Under the pieces are notes generated by a model. That model was not told the DNA's origin, made no database searches, and saw nothing but the letters and a program-made list of their open reading frames with translations. The position numbers and the translations under genes are program-made. Positions 42,826 through 51,597 of a stretch of 64,000 nucleotides of DNA are shown here, piece by piece (the stretch's first letter is position 1; each line of letters begins with the position of its first letter). Source of the DNA: Aliitabrizicola sp041905595 (lineage in GTDB: Bacteria > Pseudomonadota > Alphaproteobacteria > Rhodobacterales > Rhodobacteraceae); assembly GCA_041905595.1 (NCBI GenBank), contig JAYRKT010000018.1, positions 1 to 64,000 on the forward strand, given 5' to 3'.

Positions 42826-43611
42826 TCACATCCCGATCGCGGCGTCTTCGCTGCCCAGATAGGCCTCGATGACGCGCGGGTTGGCCTGGATTTCGGCGGG
42901 GGTGCCTTCGGCGATCTTCTCGCCGAAGTTGATGCAGACGATCCTGTCCGAGATCTTCATCACCGCCGGCATGTCATGCTCGACCAGCAGGACCGTCAGG
43001 CCCCGCTCGTCGCGCAAGCGGCGGACGAGGTTGACCATCCGCATGGTCTCGTCGTGGTTCATGCCCGCAAAGGGTTCGTCCAGCAGGATGACCTCGGGAT
43101 GGGTGGCAAGCCCGATGGCCATGCCAAGCGCCCGCAGGTGGCCCTGCGGCAGGTTCGACGCCATCTCGTTCCGGATCGCCTGGAGGCCGAGGAAGTCGAT
43201 GATGTCATCGGCCGAACGGGCGAAATCCGCTTCATCCGATCGCGCCTGACCAGAGCCGAAGAAGAACCCCAGAAGCGACGCCTTCGACCGCAGGTGATGG
43301 GCGACGATGACGTTCTCGCGCACGGTCATCGACTTGAAGATCGTCGTCTCCTGAAAGGTGCGGACCACGCCCAGGCGCGCCACCTTGTGCGGCGGCATGC
43401 CCGAGATGCGGTTACCCTTGAACAGGACCTCGCCCGTCGTCGGGGTCACGAAGCCCGCGATCTGCTTGAACAGCGTGGACTTGCCCGCGCCGTTCGGGCC
43501 GATCACCGACAGGATTTCGCGCGGCGCGACGTCGAAAGTGATGTCGCTGTTGGCCGTCAGCCCGCCATAGCGCTTGGTGACGCCCTTGATCTGAAGGATC
43601 GGCGCGGTCAT
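42826..43611 (-). CDS. livG: Branched-chain amino acid type ABC transporter ATPase LivG
   Basis: A 261-residue ATPase with VIGPNGAGKSTLFKQIAG, LPQGHLRALGMAIGLA in place of a standard LSGGQ signature, Walker B VILLDEPFAGMN and the LivG-type end NPRVIEAYLG. The altered signature (LPQGH) is common in this family. Its ATG overlaps the livM stop by 4 bases. It pairs with LivF under the LivHM channel. Confidence 0.93.
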   Translation of the reverse strand: MTAPILQIKGVTKRYGGLTANSDITFDVAPREILSVIGPNGAGKSTLFKQIAGFVTPTTGEVLFKGNRISGMPPHKVARLGVVRTFQETTIFKSMTVRENVIVAHHLRSKASLLGFFFGSGQARSDEADFARSADDIIDFLGLQAIRNEMASNLPQGHLRALGMAIGLATHPEVILLDEPFAGMNHDETMRMVNLVRRLRDERGLTVLLVEHDMPAVMKISDRIVCINFGEKIAEGTPAEIQANPRVIEAYLGSEDAAIGM

Positions 43612-44630
43612 TTGCGGCCCCCTTTTCGGTCAAAGAGACTGAGGACACCATTCGGCAGGATCAGCATCAGGGCGATCATCGCACCCGAATAGATCAGTAG
43701 CTGGTACTGCTTCGCGATCGAAAGAAGGTCCCATCCGAAGTAGAGGAGCAGCGTGCCAAGCATCGGCCCGAATACATATCCAAGCCCGCCGAGGAAGCAG
43801 TAGAGCATGAAGTTCACGCTGTCGCTGACTACGAAGGATGACGGGTAGATCGACTGCGAGATCGCGACGAAGATCGCCCCCGCCAGCCCGCCGAAGAAGG
43901 ATGAGATGGCGTAGGCCAGAACCCTCAGCATCGCGGTGTTGACGCCGATCGAGGCCGAAAGTTCCTCGTTCTGCTGGAGCGACCGGCACAGGTGGCCAAG
44001 GCGCGAATTCACGATCCGCCAGAGGACGAGGTAGGTAAGCACCATGAGCACCGCCGCCATAAGGTAGAAGGCAAGCTTCGGGTTCTCCAGCGTGGCGAAG
44101 TCGGGAATGATGGTCAGCCCGAAGATCGAAAGCTCGCCCGGCAGCGGGATCGAGGTGATGCCTTTCGCGCCTTGAGTGATCGGCAGGGCCAGGGCGGTCA
44201 GGCGGGCGACCTCGGTCAGGACCAGCGTCACCATCGCGAAGTAGACACCGCGCAACCGCAGGATCGGCACGCCGATCAGCACGGAAACCGCCGCGCAGAA
44301 CAGACCGGCCAAGGGCAGGGTCAGCCAGAAGTTCACGCCAGCCTGCGTCATGAGGATGGCCGAGACATAGCCGCCAAGCAGGGCATAGGCCCCTTGTCCG
44401 ATATTGATCCGGCCAATGTAGAAGGTCAGCCAGACCCCTGCGGCCGAAACGGACAGCAGCGCCACCGAGGTGAGGGTGTAATAGAAATCCCAACGGCCGG
44501 TCAGGTGGATGAAGGCCGGGACCAGAACGAAGACGCCCAGAAGGAAAGCGCCAACGCCAAGTAGTCTGGATGTTGTCATGGCTTGGGTCCGGGAAACGGG
44601 AGCGATTGTGATCAGGGTGGGGTCGCTCAT
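43608..44630 (-). CDS. livM: Branched-chain amino acid type ABC transporter permease LivM
   Basis: A 340-residue permease with about ten hydrophobic segments and LivM motifs NIGQGAYALLGGYVSA and ASIGVNTAMLRVLAYAISSFFGG. The N-terminal extension before MTTSRLL may be non-native; an ATG 17 codons further in is an alternative start. It follows livH by 4 bases. Confidence 0.92.
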   Translation of the reverse strand: MSDPTLITIAPVSRTQAMTTSRLLGVGAFLLGVFVLVPAFIHLTGRWDFYYTLTSVALLSVSAAGVWLTFYIGRINIGQGAYALLGGYVSAILMTQAGVNFWLTLPLAGLFCAAVSVLIGVPILRLRGVYFAMVTLVLTEVARLTALALPITQGAKGITSIPLPGELSIFGLTIIPDFATLENPKLAFYLMAAVLMVLTYLVLWRIVNSRLGHLCRSLQQNEELSASIGVNTAMLRVLAYAISSFFGGLAGAIFVAISQSIYPSSFVVSDSVNFMLYCFLGGLGYVFGPMLGTLLLYFGWDLLSIAKQYQLLIYSGAMIALMLILPNGVLSLFDRKGGRK

Positions 44631-44634
44631 CGGA

Positions 44635-45504
44635 TCAACCCCACGGCTTGCCCATCAGGCCCTGCGGCCGGATGGCGAGGAAGACCATCAGCGTGACGAA
44701 GATCACGAGGTACGTTATGTCCCCGTAGGCCGCGAGCACGGAAAGGCCTACGGATTCCATCATGCCCAGGATGAAGCCCCCTGCGATGGCACCCGAGATC
44801 ACGCCGGCCCCGCCGATCATGATCATCAGGAAAGCCTTGACCGAGGTCGGCCCGCCCATCCCGAGGTTGACGCCGGTGATCGTGACCAGAAGTCCGCCGA
44901 CCAGACCGGCAAGCATCGCTCCGATGGCAAAGCCGATCATCGAATAGCGATCGACGTCTACACCCATGAGCTGGGCGGCCATCCGGTCTTGCGCCAGGGC
45001 GCGCATGGCGCGTCCGGTGCGCGAATACTGCATGAAGAGGATGAAGGCGACGATCAGGGCAATGGCGAGGACCGCGATCAGGATGCGGTCATAGGGCATG
45101 ATAAGCCGCATGTCCCAGTTGAACACGCCATTCACGATCTTCGGCACGCCGCGCTGCTTTTCGCCGAAGAGAAGCAGGATGACCGCGTCGAGGAAGAAGG
45201 CGATCCCTGCCGCAAGCAGCATCGTGGATTCGTCGCGCTTGGATTTGCGAACGACTGGACGGAACAGAAAGCGCTCGATCAGCGCGCCCATGACGGCAAG
45301 CGCCACCGCCGAGGCGAGAAGGCCCACGATGAACGGCAAGCCGAACTGGGCAACCACAGTATAGGTGACGAAGCCGCCGAAGACGTACATCTGCCCATGG
45401 GCGAAGTTCAGCACGTTCATCAGCGAGAAGATAAGCGTCAGTCCCAACGCGATGAGCGCGTATTGCGCCCCCAGGTAAAGACCGTTGGCAAGGATCTGTT
45501 CCAT
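44635..45504 (-). CDS. livH: Branched-chain amino acid type ABC transporter permease LivH
   Basis: A 289-residue permease with about eight hydrophobic segments. LivH signatures are LIFSLMNVLNFAHGQMYVFG near the N-terminus and RAMRALAQDRMAAQLMGV in the cytoplasmic loop. It is the second gene of the operon, separated from the binding-protein gene by a hairpin, which is common where the binding protein must be made in excess. Confidence 0.93.
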   Translation of the reverse strand: MEQILANGLYLGAQYALIALGLTLIFSLMNVLNFAHGQMYVFGGFVTYTVVAQFGLPFIVGLLASAVALAVMGALIERFLFRPVVRKSKRDESTMLLAAGIAFFLDAVILLLFGEKQRGVPKIVNGVFNWDMRLIMPYDRILIAVLAIALIVAFILFMQYSRTGRAMRALAQDRMAAQLMGVDVDRYSMIGFAIGAMLAGLVGGLLVTITGVNLGMGGPTSVKAFLMIMIGGAGVISGAIAGGFILGMMESVGLSVLAAYGDITYLVIFVTLMVFLAIRPQGLMGKPWG

Positions 45505-45542
45505 CGGTGAGGTCCTTTGCGGAAAAGACAGCAGAACCCGGG

Positions 45543-45563
45543 CCGGGCAGTCGCACTGCCCGG
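45543..45563. terminator. Intercistronic hairpin between the binding-protein gene and livH
   Basis: CCGGGCAGT and ACTGCCCGG form a perfect 9-bp stem with a 3-base loop. No T-run follows in the direction of transcription, so it is more likely a partial terminator or an mRNA-stabilising stem that raises expression of the binding protein relative to the permeases. Confidence 0.6.
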
Positions 45564-45596
45564 ATCCTGCATCTGACTCTGCGTGGTCTTTTGGCC

Positions 45597-46787
45597 TCAG
45601 TCGACCTGTGCGACGAACAGCGTTTCGAACTTGCCGTCCTTGAACTCGTTCACCACCAGCGGCACGGAAACCTGGCGCTTCTGGCCGAACGAGGTCGTGC
45701 CGACATAGCTGAGTTTGGCATCACCCACCATGAAGGGGTTGGGCGCGCTGAACGTATCGATCGTCTTCTTGAACTCTTCGACATTATCGATCGCCGCCGG
45801 GTTCGCCTTCAGCGTCTCGATGATGTATTCGAGCGCATAGACCTTGGTGTTCGACTCGTCGTTGTATTCGCCGAACATCTTGGTGTAGCGGTCGACGAAT
45901 TCCTTCATCGCGTCGCTCGCCAGTTCCGGGGTCGAGGCCCCGCCAACCGAGATGAAGCCGTTCGCGAGGTCGCCTGCGCCTTCCATCAGCACGGTGGCAT
46001 CCTGCGCGGTCTCGGTCGAGATCAGGCCGGTATAGCCCAGTTCGCGGGCCGAGCGGATCAGCTGCGGCGCGTTGGCCGGCGACACGCCCGACAGGACCAG
46101 CAGGTCGGGGGCGCTCTGGATCACAGGCAGAAGGACCGGGGTAAAGTCGGTGGTGTCAACCTGGTAGGTCACGCTGTCCGACACGACTTCAAGACCAAGC
46201 GCCTTCGCGGCTTCGACGCCGCCATCCCGCTGGCTCAGCGGGTCGGATTCGTTGGCGGCGACGAAGGCCACCTTCTTCACGCCCTTGTTGTCCATGAGAT
46301 ACTTGTAGATCGCCGGACCCGACTGGTAGTTCGCCACCATCCCCAGGATCGCGTTCGAAGCGGGCGGCGTGTACAGCTCCTTCGGGAAGGCGTAGGGGAA
46401 GTAGATGATGCCGTTCTGCTCGGCCACGGGGCGTACGGCGGCGGCGCCGTCATCGACGTTCGGGCCGACGACATAGTGGACGCCGTCCTGCGCCATCTTT
46501 TCCATGCCTGCGATGGCACGCTTGGGGTCCTTCTGGTCATCGAAGGCGACGATCTCGACATCGTAGGTAGTGTCACCGATCTTCACGCCGCCCAGTTCGT
46601 TCAGCCAGGCTGCGCGGGTTTCCATCGAGCGCTGGTTGGAGATGCCCCAGGCCGCCGCCGGGCCCGATGTGACGCCGACGAAGCCAATCTTCAGCTTGGC
46701 ATTCTCGGCCCAGGCGGCCGTGTTCGCGGCGAAGGCCAGCGCAAGGGTCAGGCCGGTGGTCGCAAGGAAAACGCGTCTCTTCATCAT
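45597..46787 (-). CDS. ABC transporter substrate-binding protein, LivK/urea-amide (FmdD) type
   Basis: A 396-residue periplasmic binding protein of the Leu/Ile/Val type with a signal peptide (cleavage after AAWA, ~residue 27). The mature start LKIGFVGVTSGPAAAWGISNQR and the VHYVVGPNVDDGAAAVRPVAE stretch are typical. The ligand is unknown; position beside a racemase and the glyoxylate cycle suggests a nitrogen compound that yields glyoxylate. ATG at 46784 is an equally good start. Confidence 0.9.
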   Translation of the reverse strand: MMKRRVFLATTGLTLALAFAANTAAWAENAKLKIGFVGVTSGPAAAWGISNQRSMETRAAWLNELGGVKIGDTTYDVEIVAFDDQKDPKRAIAGMEKMAQDGVHYVVGPNVDDGAAAVRPVAEQNGIIYFPYAFPKELYTPPASNAILGMVANYQSGPAIYKYLMDNKGVKKVAFVAANESDPLSQRDGGVEAAKALGLEVVSDSVTYQVDTTDFTPVLLPVIQSAPDLLVLSGVSPANAPQLIRSARELGYTGLISTETAQDATVLMEGAGDLANGFISVGGASTPELASDAMKEFVDRYTKMFGEYNDESNTKVYALEYIIETLKANPAAIDNVEEFKKTIDTFSAPNPFMVGDAKLSYVGTTSFGQKRQVSVPLVVNEFKDGKFETLFVAQVD

Positions 46788-46856
46788 AGTGCTCCCTGTC
46801 GTTGGTCTGCGGAATTCAAGTCCGCGACATGATGATTGACGGACGTGCTAACAAAA

Positions 46857-46866
46857 TTGTCAACAA
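46857..46866. promoter_or_regulatory. TTGT-N2-ACAA palindrome, candidate GntR operator
   Basis: TTGTCAACAA lies in the AT-rich divergent region between the liv operon and the GntR gene, with an overlapping ACAA-AA-TTGT just before it (46851-46860). FCD-type GntR regulators use TTGT..ACAA half-site pairs, so this is a plausible operator for both genes. Confidence 0.5.
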
Positions 46867-46958
46867 AAAAGTTTAGTGCTGTTTACGACGCTCCCCTTGA
46901 TGCTTGAAATTGTTCGCCTTAGCCTAGCTTCCAATCAGATTTGGAACGGGCACCAGCC

Positions 46959-47669
46959 ATGAACAGCGTCGGCAATGCCGCCGAACAGGAGAACCGGGAC
47001 GAGGAACTGGGCGAGGAAGAGATCGTCGAGCGAATCCTCGAGGCGATCATAGACCAGCGCCTGCCCCCCGGCACGAAACTGTCCGAGGCCGCGCTATGCG
47101 AAGCTTTCGGCGTCGGTCGCATGCGGATCCGCCAAAGCCTTCTGCTGCTGGCCAGCAGGGAAGTGGTGGAACTGCTCCCGAACCGTGGCGCCTTCGTCGC
47201 CTCTCCCACGGCCGAGCAGGCCCGCGAGGTTTTCGAGGCTCGGCTGATGATCGAGCCGAACGTCGCTCGTCTGGCCGCGGAACGCGCGACGGACGAAGAC
47301 CTGAAGGCGCTGCAACGGCACCTTCAGCTGGAGCACGAAGCCCACCGGGGCAACAAGCGGCGCGAGGCCATTCGGCTGTCCGGCCAGTTTCACGTGCTGC
47401 TGGCCGAAATTGCGGACAATGCAGTGGCCTTGCGAATGGTCAAGGAACTGGTGACGCGCACCTCGCTCATCATCGGCATCTTCGGAAGCCCGGGTGTATC
47501 GAATTGTCGTGACGAAGATCATGACGAGATCTTCAATGCCTTCCGTGCGCGCAACAGCGACAGCGCGAGCAGCCTGATGTCAAAGCACTTGCGCTACATT
47601 CAGGAGCATCTGGAGCTTGGCGCGGCCGACGACTCCACCAGCGATCTGGTTGCAATCTTTCGCAAGTGA
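46959..47669 (+). CDS. GntR-family transcriptional regulator, FCD domain
   Basis: A 236-residue regulator starting MNSVGNAAEQ. It has an N-terminal winged helix (PPGTKLSEAALCEAFGVGRM, VVELLPNRGAFVA) and an FCD domain with the ligand-pocket histidines in FHVLLAEIADN and DEDHDEIFNAFRARN. A TTG at 46941 could extend it by six residues. It is divergent from the liv operon and presumably controls it. Confidence 0.9.
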   Translation: MNSVGNAAEQENRDEELGEEEIVERILEAIIDQRLPPGTKLSEAALCEAFGVGRMRIRQSLLLLASREVVELLPNRGAFVASPTAEQAREVFEARLMIEPNVARLAAERATDEDLKALQRHLQLEHEAHRGNKRREAIRLSGQFHVLLAEIADNAVALRMVKELVTRTSLIIGIFGSPGVSNCRDEDHDEIFNAFRARNSDSASSLMSKHLRYIQEHLELGAADDSTSDLVAIFRK

Positions 47670-47671
47670 TT

Positions 47672-47830
47672 GCCCCGGAAGAGGCACAAGCCGGAGGAGT
47701 TCGTCGCGAAGCGCGGGCGTGGCGAGAGATTGGTATCTCCGAGCCGGTCGAACGTTGAGGCGTTACGTTCGATCGGCGTGACGCAGGTCACCTGTTGCCG
47801 GTGGCGCGAGGAGTTTGTCGGCCAGTCGGG
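47672..47830 (+). pseudogene. IS3-family transposase OrfA, 5' remnant
   Basis: The plus strand reads MPRKRHKPEEFVAK and then VEALRSIGVTQVTCCRWREEF, which matches the N-terminal helix-turn-helix of IS3-family OrfA (MPRKRHTPEEIVAKL...SIGVTEVTYYRWRQEFGG). The start codon is TTG, the middle is diverged and the rest of the element is gone. It directly abuts the GntR gene's stop. Confidence 0.6.
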
Positions 47831-47911
47831 ATATGTCCAAGCCCCACCGCCGACGGCTGATTTCAACTGACCGGAGTTTCGTGGCGATCTGTTCTGCGAA
47901 AACCTGATCGC

Positions 47912-48844
47912 TCATGTCCCGATCCTTTCCGTCAGTTCGGTGTCCAGCTTCTGGCATCGCGCCTTTAGCAAGGCGAGAAGTGTATCGGACGCTTCGATTC
48001 TGGGGCGGTCGAGCGGGCGAAGCGCCGAAATCCGGAACGGCAGTTGCGGCAGGAACGGACGCATGACGACGCCGCGCCCTTCGTATCGCAGGGCGGTCAG
48101 GGGGTTTATCACCGCGACGCCCATCCCTGCGGCCACCAGTTCGCAGACACCGGCGGCGGTCTGGCAGGACACGAAGTTGCGCCGCTGGACACCCGCATCC
48201 ACAAGCACCCGTGAGAGCAGAAGCCGGGAGGGGTCATGGGCACCGAGCTCGACGATGTCCTGACCCTCGAGGTCCTGGGCCCCGATTTGACCTCGTTTCG
48301 CCATGGGGTGGGTCGCGGGCATCACCACGACCAGGGCGAGCGACGCTATCGTCGTGACTTCGACTGCCGGGTTGGCGAAGCCGCCTTCGATCAATCCGAT
48401 GTCGAAATCGTAGCCAGTGACCGGTGTCTCGTCGATCGGATCGGTTGTCTGGATCTCGACCGACAGACCAGGGATCTTCGCCCTCAGGTCGGGCAGGACT
48501 TCTGGCAGAAGGCTGGTTGCAAAGGCAGGCAGCGTCGCGATGGTCAGCACTTCCTCGTGCGCCCATCGCATCCGTTCCACGAAGCGGTTCACATCCTCAA
48601 GACGCGCGAAGGTGGTCTGGATCTGATGGTAAAGACGCCTCGCCCGGGCGGTCGGATGAAGACGGCGGCGCTTGCGTTCGAACAGGGCGAAACCGAGCTG
48701 ACCTTCGAGCCGAAGCAACTCTCGGGTGATCGTCGGCTGAGACGTTGCAAGCGCGCCGGCGGCCGCAGTGACGGTGCCAAGGCGCATCACTGCCCGGAAG
48801 ACCTCGATGTTGCGGAGATTCAGAAGCGGGCTGCGTTGGGGCAT
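47912..48844 (-). CDS. LysR-family transcriptional regulator
   Basis: A 310-residue LysR regulator with the N-terminal helix-turn-helix (VTAAAGALATSQPTITRELL, FERKRRRLHPTARA) and a full effector domain ending DTLLALLKARCQ. The sequence style resembles NocR/OccR-type regulators that respond to opines or amino acid derivatives. It is divergent from the serine hydrolase and peptide transporter operon and is the likely regulator of that system. Confidence 0.9.
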   Translation of the reverse strand: MPQRSPLLNLRNIEVFRAVMRLGTVTAAAGALATSQPTITRELLRLEGQLGFALFERKRRRLHPTARARRLYHQIQTTFARLEDVNRFVERMRWAHEEVLTIATLPAFATSLLPEVLPDLRAKIPGLSVEIQTTDPIDETPVTGYDFDIGLIEGGFANPAVEVTTIASLALVVVMPATHPMAKRGQIGAQDLEGQDIVELGAHDPSRLLLSRVLVDAGVQRRNFVSCQTAAGVCELVAAGMGVAVINPLTALRYEGRGVVMRPFLPQLPFRISALRPLDRPRIEASDTLLALLKARCQKLDTELTERIGT

Positions 48845-48970
48845 CTCGTGAACCGGAATACTTGAAAATCATATCAGTTATGAATGAACTTTACGACAGT
48901 CTTTTGTATTTTTGGATCCGCTCCGCCGCTACCCTTTTCCTTGAAGTCAGGCGATGCACGCGGGGGATCG

Positions 48971-49921
48971 GTGGATCACGTTCAATGCCCGGAAAGCCAT
49001 CCTGCGGCCGCAGCCATGTTGGCCGCCCTTGCGCTTGCGGACGGAGCGATCGGGCAGAACGGCATCGCGGTTGCGGCGTGCATCTACCCCGTCTCACTGA
49101 GGACAGTCGATCCGGGGGCTTGGGAAAGGCAGCGTCCGTGGACGCATCGCGCCGACGTGCCGATCTATCCGGCAAGCGTGATGAAGTTGTTCCTGCTTGC
49201 CGTTCTGGCCGACCTCCGCGCCAAGGGTTGGCTCGGGGCCGACGCCGAGGATGACCGCGCCGCACGGGCGATGATCCGGGAGTCGTCGAACGAGGCGACG
49301 GCCTATCTCATGGGTCGGGTGACCGGCGCGTTCGATGGAGACTGCCTGGGAAGCGCCGCCTTGGAGGATTGGCTGAAGCGGCGGACGCTGGTGCAGGATT
49401 GGTTCCGCTCGACCGGCACCGCCGACTACGCGGGCGTCCAGCTTCTACACGCGACATATCAGGACAGCCCATATGGTCGGGCGCAGCAGGCGCGCACACC
49501 GGCCAACGCGAACAGGCTGACCGCCGCCGCCGGCGCCCGGCTGATACATGATATCGCGCGAGGGGCGAGCGCCGGATCGGCCTGGATGATGGATCTGCTC
49601 GATCGCGAGTTCCAGCGACACCCGAACTTCAACGATCCCGAGGGCGATCAGGTCCGCGGGTTTCTCACCGAAGGCCTGCCTGCGTCGGTGCGGGTCTGGT
49701 CCAAGGCCGGGCACACGTCCCAGACCCGGCACGACCTGCTCTATGCCGAAGCGCCCGAGGGTCTGGCCTATGTGCTGTCGGTGATGACCGAGGGACGCTG
49801 GTCTTCGGCGAACGAGACCTTCCTTCCGGCATTTGCCCGCGCCTTCCACGATGCGGCCTGCCGGCTCCGGAGTGATACGACACAAGCCCAAGAGAACACG
49901 ACAACAGGAGGGAAGACATGA
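48971..49921 (+). CDS. Serine beta-lactamase-like hydrolase
   Basis: A ~316-residue protein with the penicillin-binding/class A beta-lactamase active-site set: YPASVMK (Ser69 and Lys72 counted from the GTG at 48971), SSN at ~105-107 and KAGH at ~245. No clear signal peptide is visible, which is odd for such an enzyme. The longest frame reaches 48884, but GTG 48971 with GGGGGA upstream is preferred. Its TGA overlaps the ATG of the peptide-binding protein gene, so it is coupled to the transporter. A peptidase or esterase acting on cell-wall peptides is more likely than drug resistance. Confidence 0.82.
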   Translation: MDHVQCPESHPAAAAMLAALALADGAIGQNGIAVAACIYPVSLRTVDPGAWERQRPWTHRADVPIYPASVMKLFLLAVLADLRAKGWLGADAEDDRAARAMIRESSNEATAYLMGRVTGAFDGDCLGSAALEDWLKRRTLVQDWFRSTGTADYAGVQLLHATYQDSPYGRAQQARTPANANRLTAAAGARLIHDIARGASAGSAWMMDLLDREFQRHPNFNDPEGDQVRGFLTEGLPASVRVWSKAGHTSQTRHDLLYAEAPEGLAYVLSVMTEGRWSSANETFLPAFARAFHDAACRLRSDTTQAQENTTTGGKT

Positions 49922-51531
49922 AGGGCAAGACCCTATTGAAAGCCTGCGCCGCATCGCTGGCCATCGCGGCTGCGGTGGCGTTCCATCCGGGAAAGGCGCT
50001 GGCGGAGGACCCGATCCCCGGCGGCACGCTGCACCTCGTAGCGCCGTTCGGCACGGCGCTGACCAGCCTCGATCCGCACAAGACCTATGAATCCCAGGAT
50101 CTGGTGGTGTCCAAGGCCTTCCACCGCTCGCTCTACGACTGGGACACCAGCACCAACAAGCCGGTGCTCGAACTGGCCGAAAGCGTCGAGGTGAGCCCGG
50201 ACGGAAAGACGTTTACCTACAAGCTGCGCGACAACGTCTACTTCCACAACGGGCGCAAGATGACGGCGGATGACGTCATCTGGTCCTACAACCGCATCGC
50301 AGATCCCGCGATCCAGTCGCCCGGTGTCACCAACATCGAACCGATCGCCGGTGCGCGCGACGTGATCGACGGCAAGGCGAAGGAAATCAGCGGCCTGAAG
50401 AAGATCGACGACCTGACCTTCTCGATCACCTACGACGGCTTCGCTGATCCGGGCTCGCTTCTGTTCGACGGCTCGACCTCGATTCTGCCGAAGGAAGAGG
50501 TCGAGAAGCCTGACTTTGCCACGCATCCGGTCGGCCTCGGTCCGTTCGTCTTCGTCGAGCATGTCGAAGGCTCCTCGATCAGTGGCAAGCGTTTCGACAA
50601 GTATTTCAAGCCGAACCTGCCCTATGCCGACGCCGTGACCTTCATCATCACCGACGATTACAGCGCGATGGACGTCGCCTTCCGCGCCGGTGAGGTGGAT
50701 GCAACCGTCCTGTCGGAAGACGCCTATGTGCTTTACAAGCAGGATCCCGAGCTGTCGCAACTGCTGATCGAGGTGCCCGAGCTCTTCACCCGGCACATGG
50801 GCCTGAACACCGAGATGGCGCCGTTGAACGACCAGCGTGTGCGGCAGGCGATCAACTATGCCGTGGACCGTGACCTCATCATCTCGAAGCTCCTCAAGGA
50901 CAAGGCCTTCAAGGCGACAGGCTGGCTGCCGACCTCGTCGGTCGCCTTTGACAAGTCGCGGGCGCCCTATCCCTATGATCCGGCCAAGGCCAAGGCGCTG
51001 CTGGCCGAGGCGGGCTATCCGAACGGCTTCGACATGGAAGTGATGGTCACGGATTCGACCTCGGGCCGCGGCGTGGTCGAGGCGATGACGCCGTTCCTCA
51101 AGGAGGTCGGCATCAACGTGAACATGGTGGTCGCGGATTCCGCTGTTATCGCCGAGGCGCGCAACAACGGCACCGCGATGGCCTGGATCCGCTCGGCCGG
51201 CACCGGACCCGACCCGATCACTGCCCTGCGTTGCTTCGACAGCCGCGTGAGCCGGTCGGCTTGCAACACCACGGCCTTCAAGGACCCGGCCTTCGACGCG
51301 ATGTTCGACGAGGCGGCCGCCACCCAGGACGAGGCCGCACGGCTGGCGATCGTCCAGAAGGCCGATGCCTATATTCAGGACAAGGCCCCGGTGTGGTTCC
51401 ACAACTACAACAAGGGCATCCTTGCGGTTCAGCCCTGGCTGCACGGCGCTGCGGGTAACGTGACCGAGACCGCGATACTTGAGGTCGACGACATGTGGCT
51501 TGCCGAAGACGCCCCCGGGCGAGAAAACTGA
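49918..51531 (+). CDS. Peptide ABC transporter substrate-binding protein (DppA/OppA type)
   Basis: A 537-residue family 5 binding protein with a signal peptide (cleavage near ALAED, ~residue 28). The mature domain has FTYKLRDNVYFHNGRKMTADDVIWSY split across the usual SBP_bac_5 signature, and RVRQAINYAVDRDLI in the second half. It delivers a peptide or peptide-like ligand to the DppBCDF-type complex encoded next. The ligand may be a muropeptide, given the flanking hydrolases. Confidence 0.93.
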   Translation: MKGKTLLKACAASLAIAAAVAFHPGKALAEDPIPGGTLHLVAPFGTALTSLDPHKTYESQDLVVSKAFHRSLYDWDTSTNKPVLELAESVEVSPDGKTFTYKLRDNVYFHNGRKMTADDVIWSYNRIADPAIQSPGVTNIEPIAGARDVIDGKAKEISGLKKIDDLTFSITYDGFADPGSLLFDGSTSILPKEEVEKPDFATHPVGLGPFVFVEHVEGSSISGKRFDKYFKPNLPYADAVTFIITDDYSAMDVAFRAGEVDATVLSEDAYVLYKQDPELSQLLIEVPELFTRHMGLNTEMAPLNDQRVRQAINYAVDRDLIISKLLKDKAFKATGWLPTSSVAFDKSRAPYPYDPAKAKALLAEAGYPNGFDMEVMVTDSTSGRGVVEAMTPFLKEVGINVNMVVADSAVIAEARNNGTAMAWIRSAGTGPDPITALRCFDSRVSRSACNTTAFKDPAFDAMFDEAAATQDEAARLAIVQKADAYIQDKAPVWFHNYNKGILAVQPWLHGAAGNVTETAILEVDDMWLAEDAPGREN

Positions 51532-51542
51532 GGACGCGGATA

Positions 51543-51565
51543 GGGGCGGGCTGCGGCCGCGCCCC
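51543..51565 (+). terminator. Intercistronic hairpin after the binding-protein gene
   Basis: GGGGCG (51543-51548) pairs with CGCCCC (51560-51565), followed by TTT. It lies in the 66-base gap between the binding-protein gene and the first permease gene and may limit read-through or stabilise the upstream mRNA. Confidence 0.5.
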
Positions 51566-51597
51566 TTTCCCATTGCCGCCAACGAGGGACATGGACG

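Noticed and set aside
41962..43692. 576-codon plus-strand frame opposite livF and livG
   Set aside because: Composition typical of antisense to ABC ATPases; livF and livG have intact Walker motifs on the other strand.
49309..49921. Possible antibiotic-resistance beta-lactamase
   Set aside because: The SxxK, SxN and KxG motifs are present, but there is no clear signal peptide and the gene is coupled to a peptide transporter. Drug resistance is not supported.
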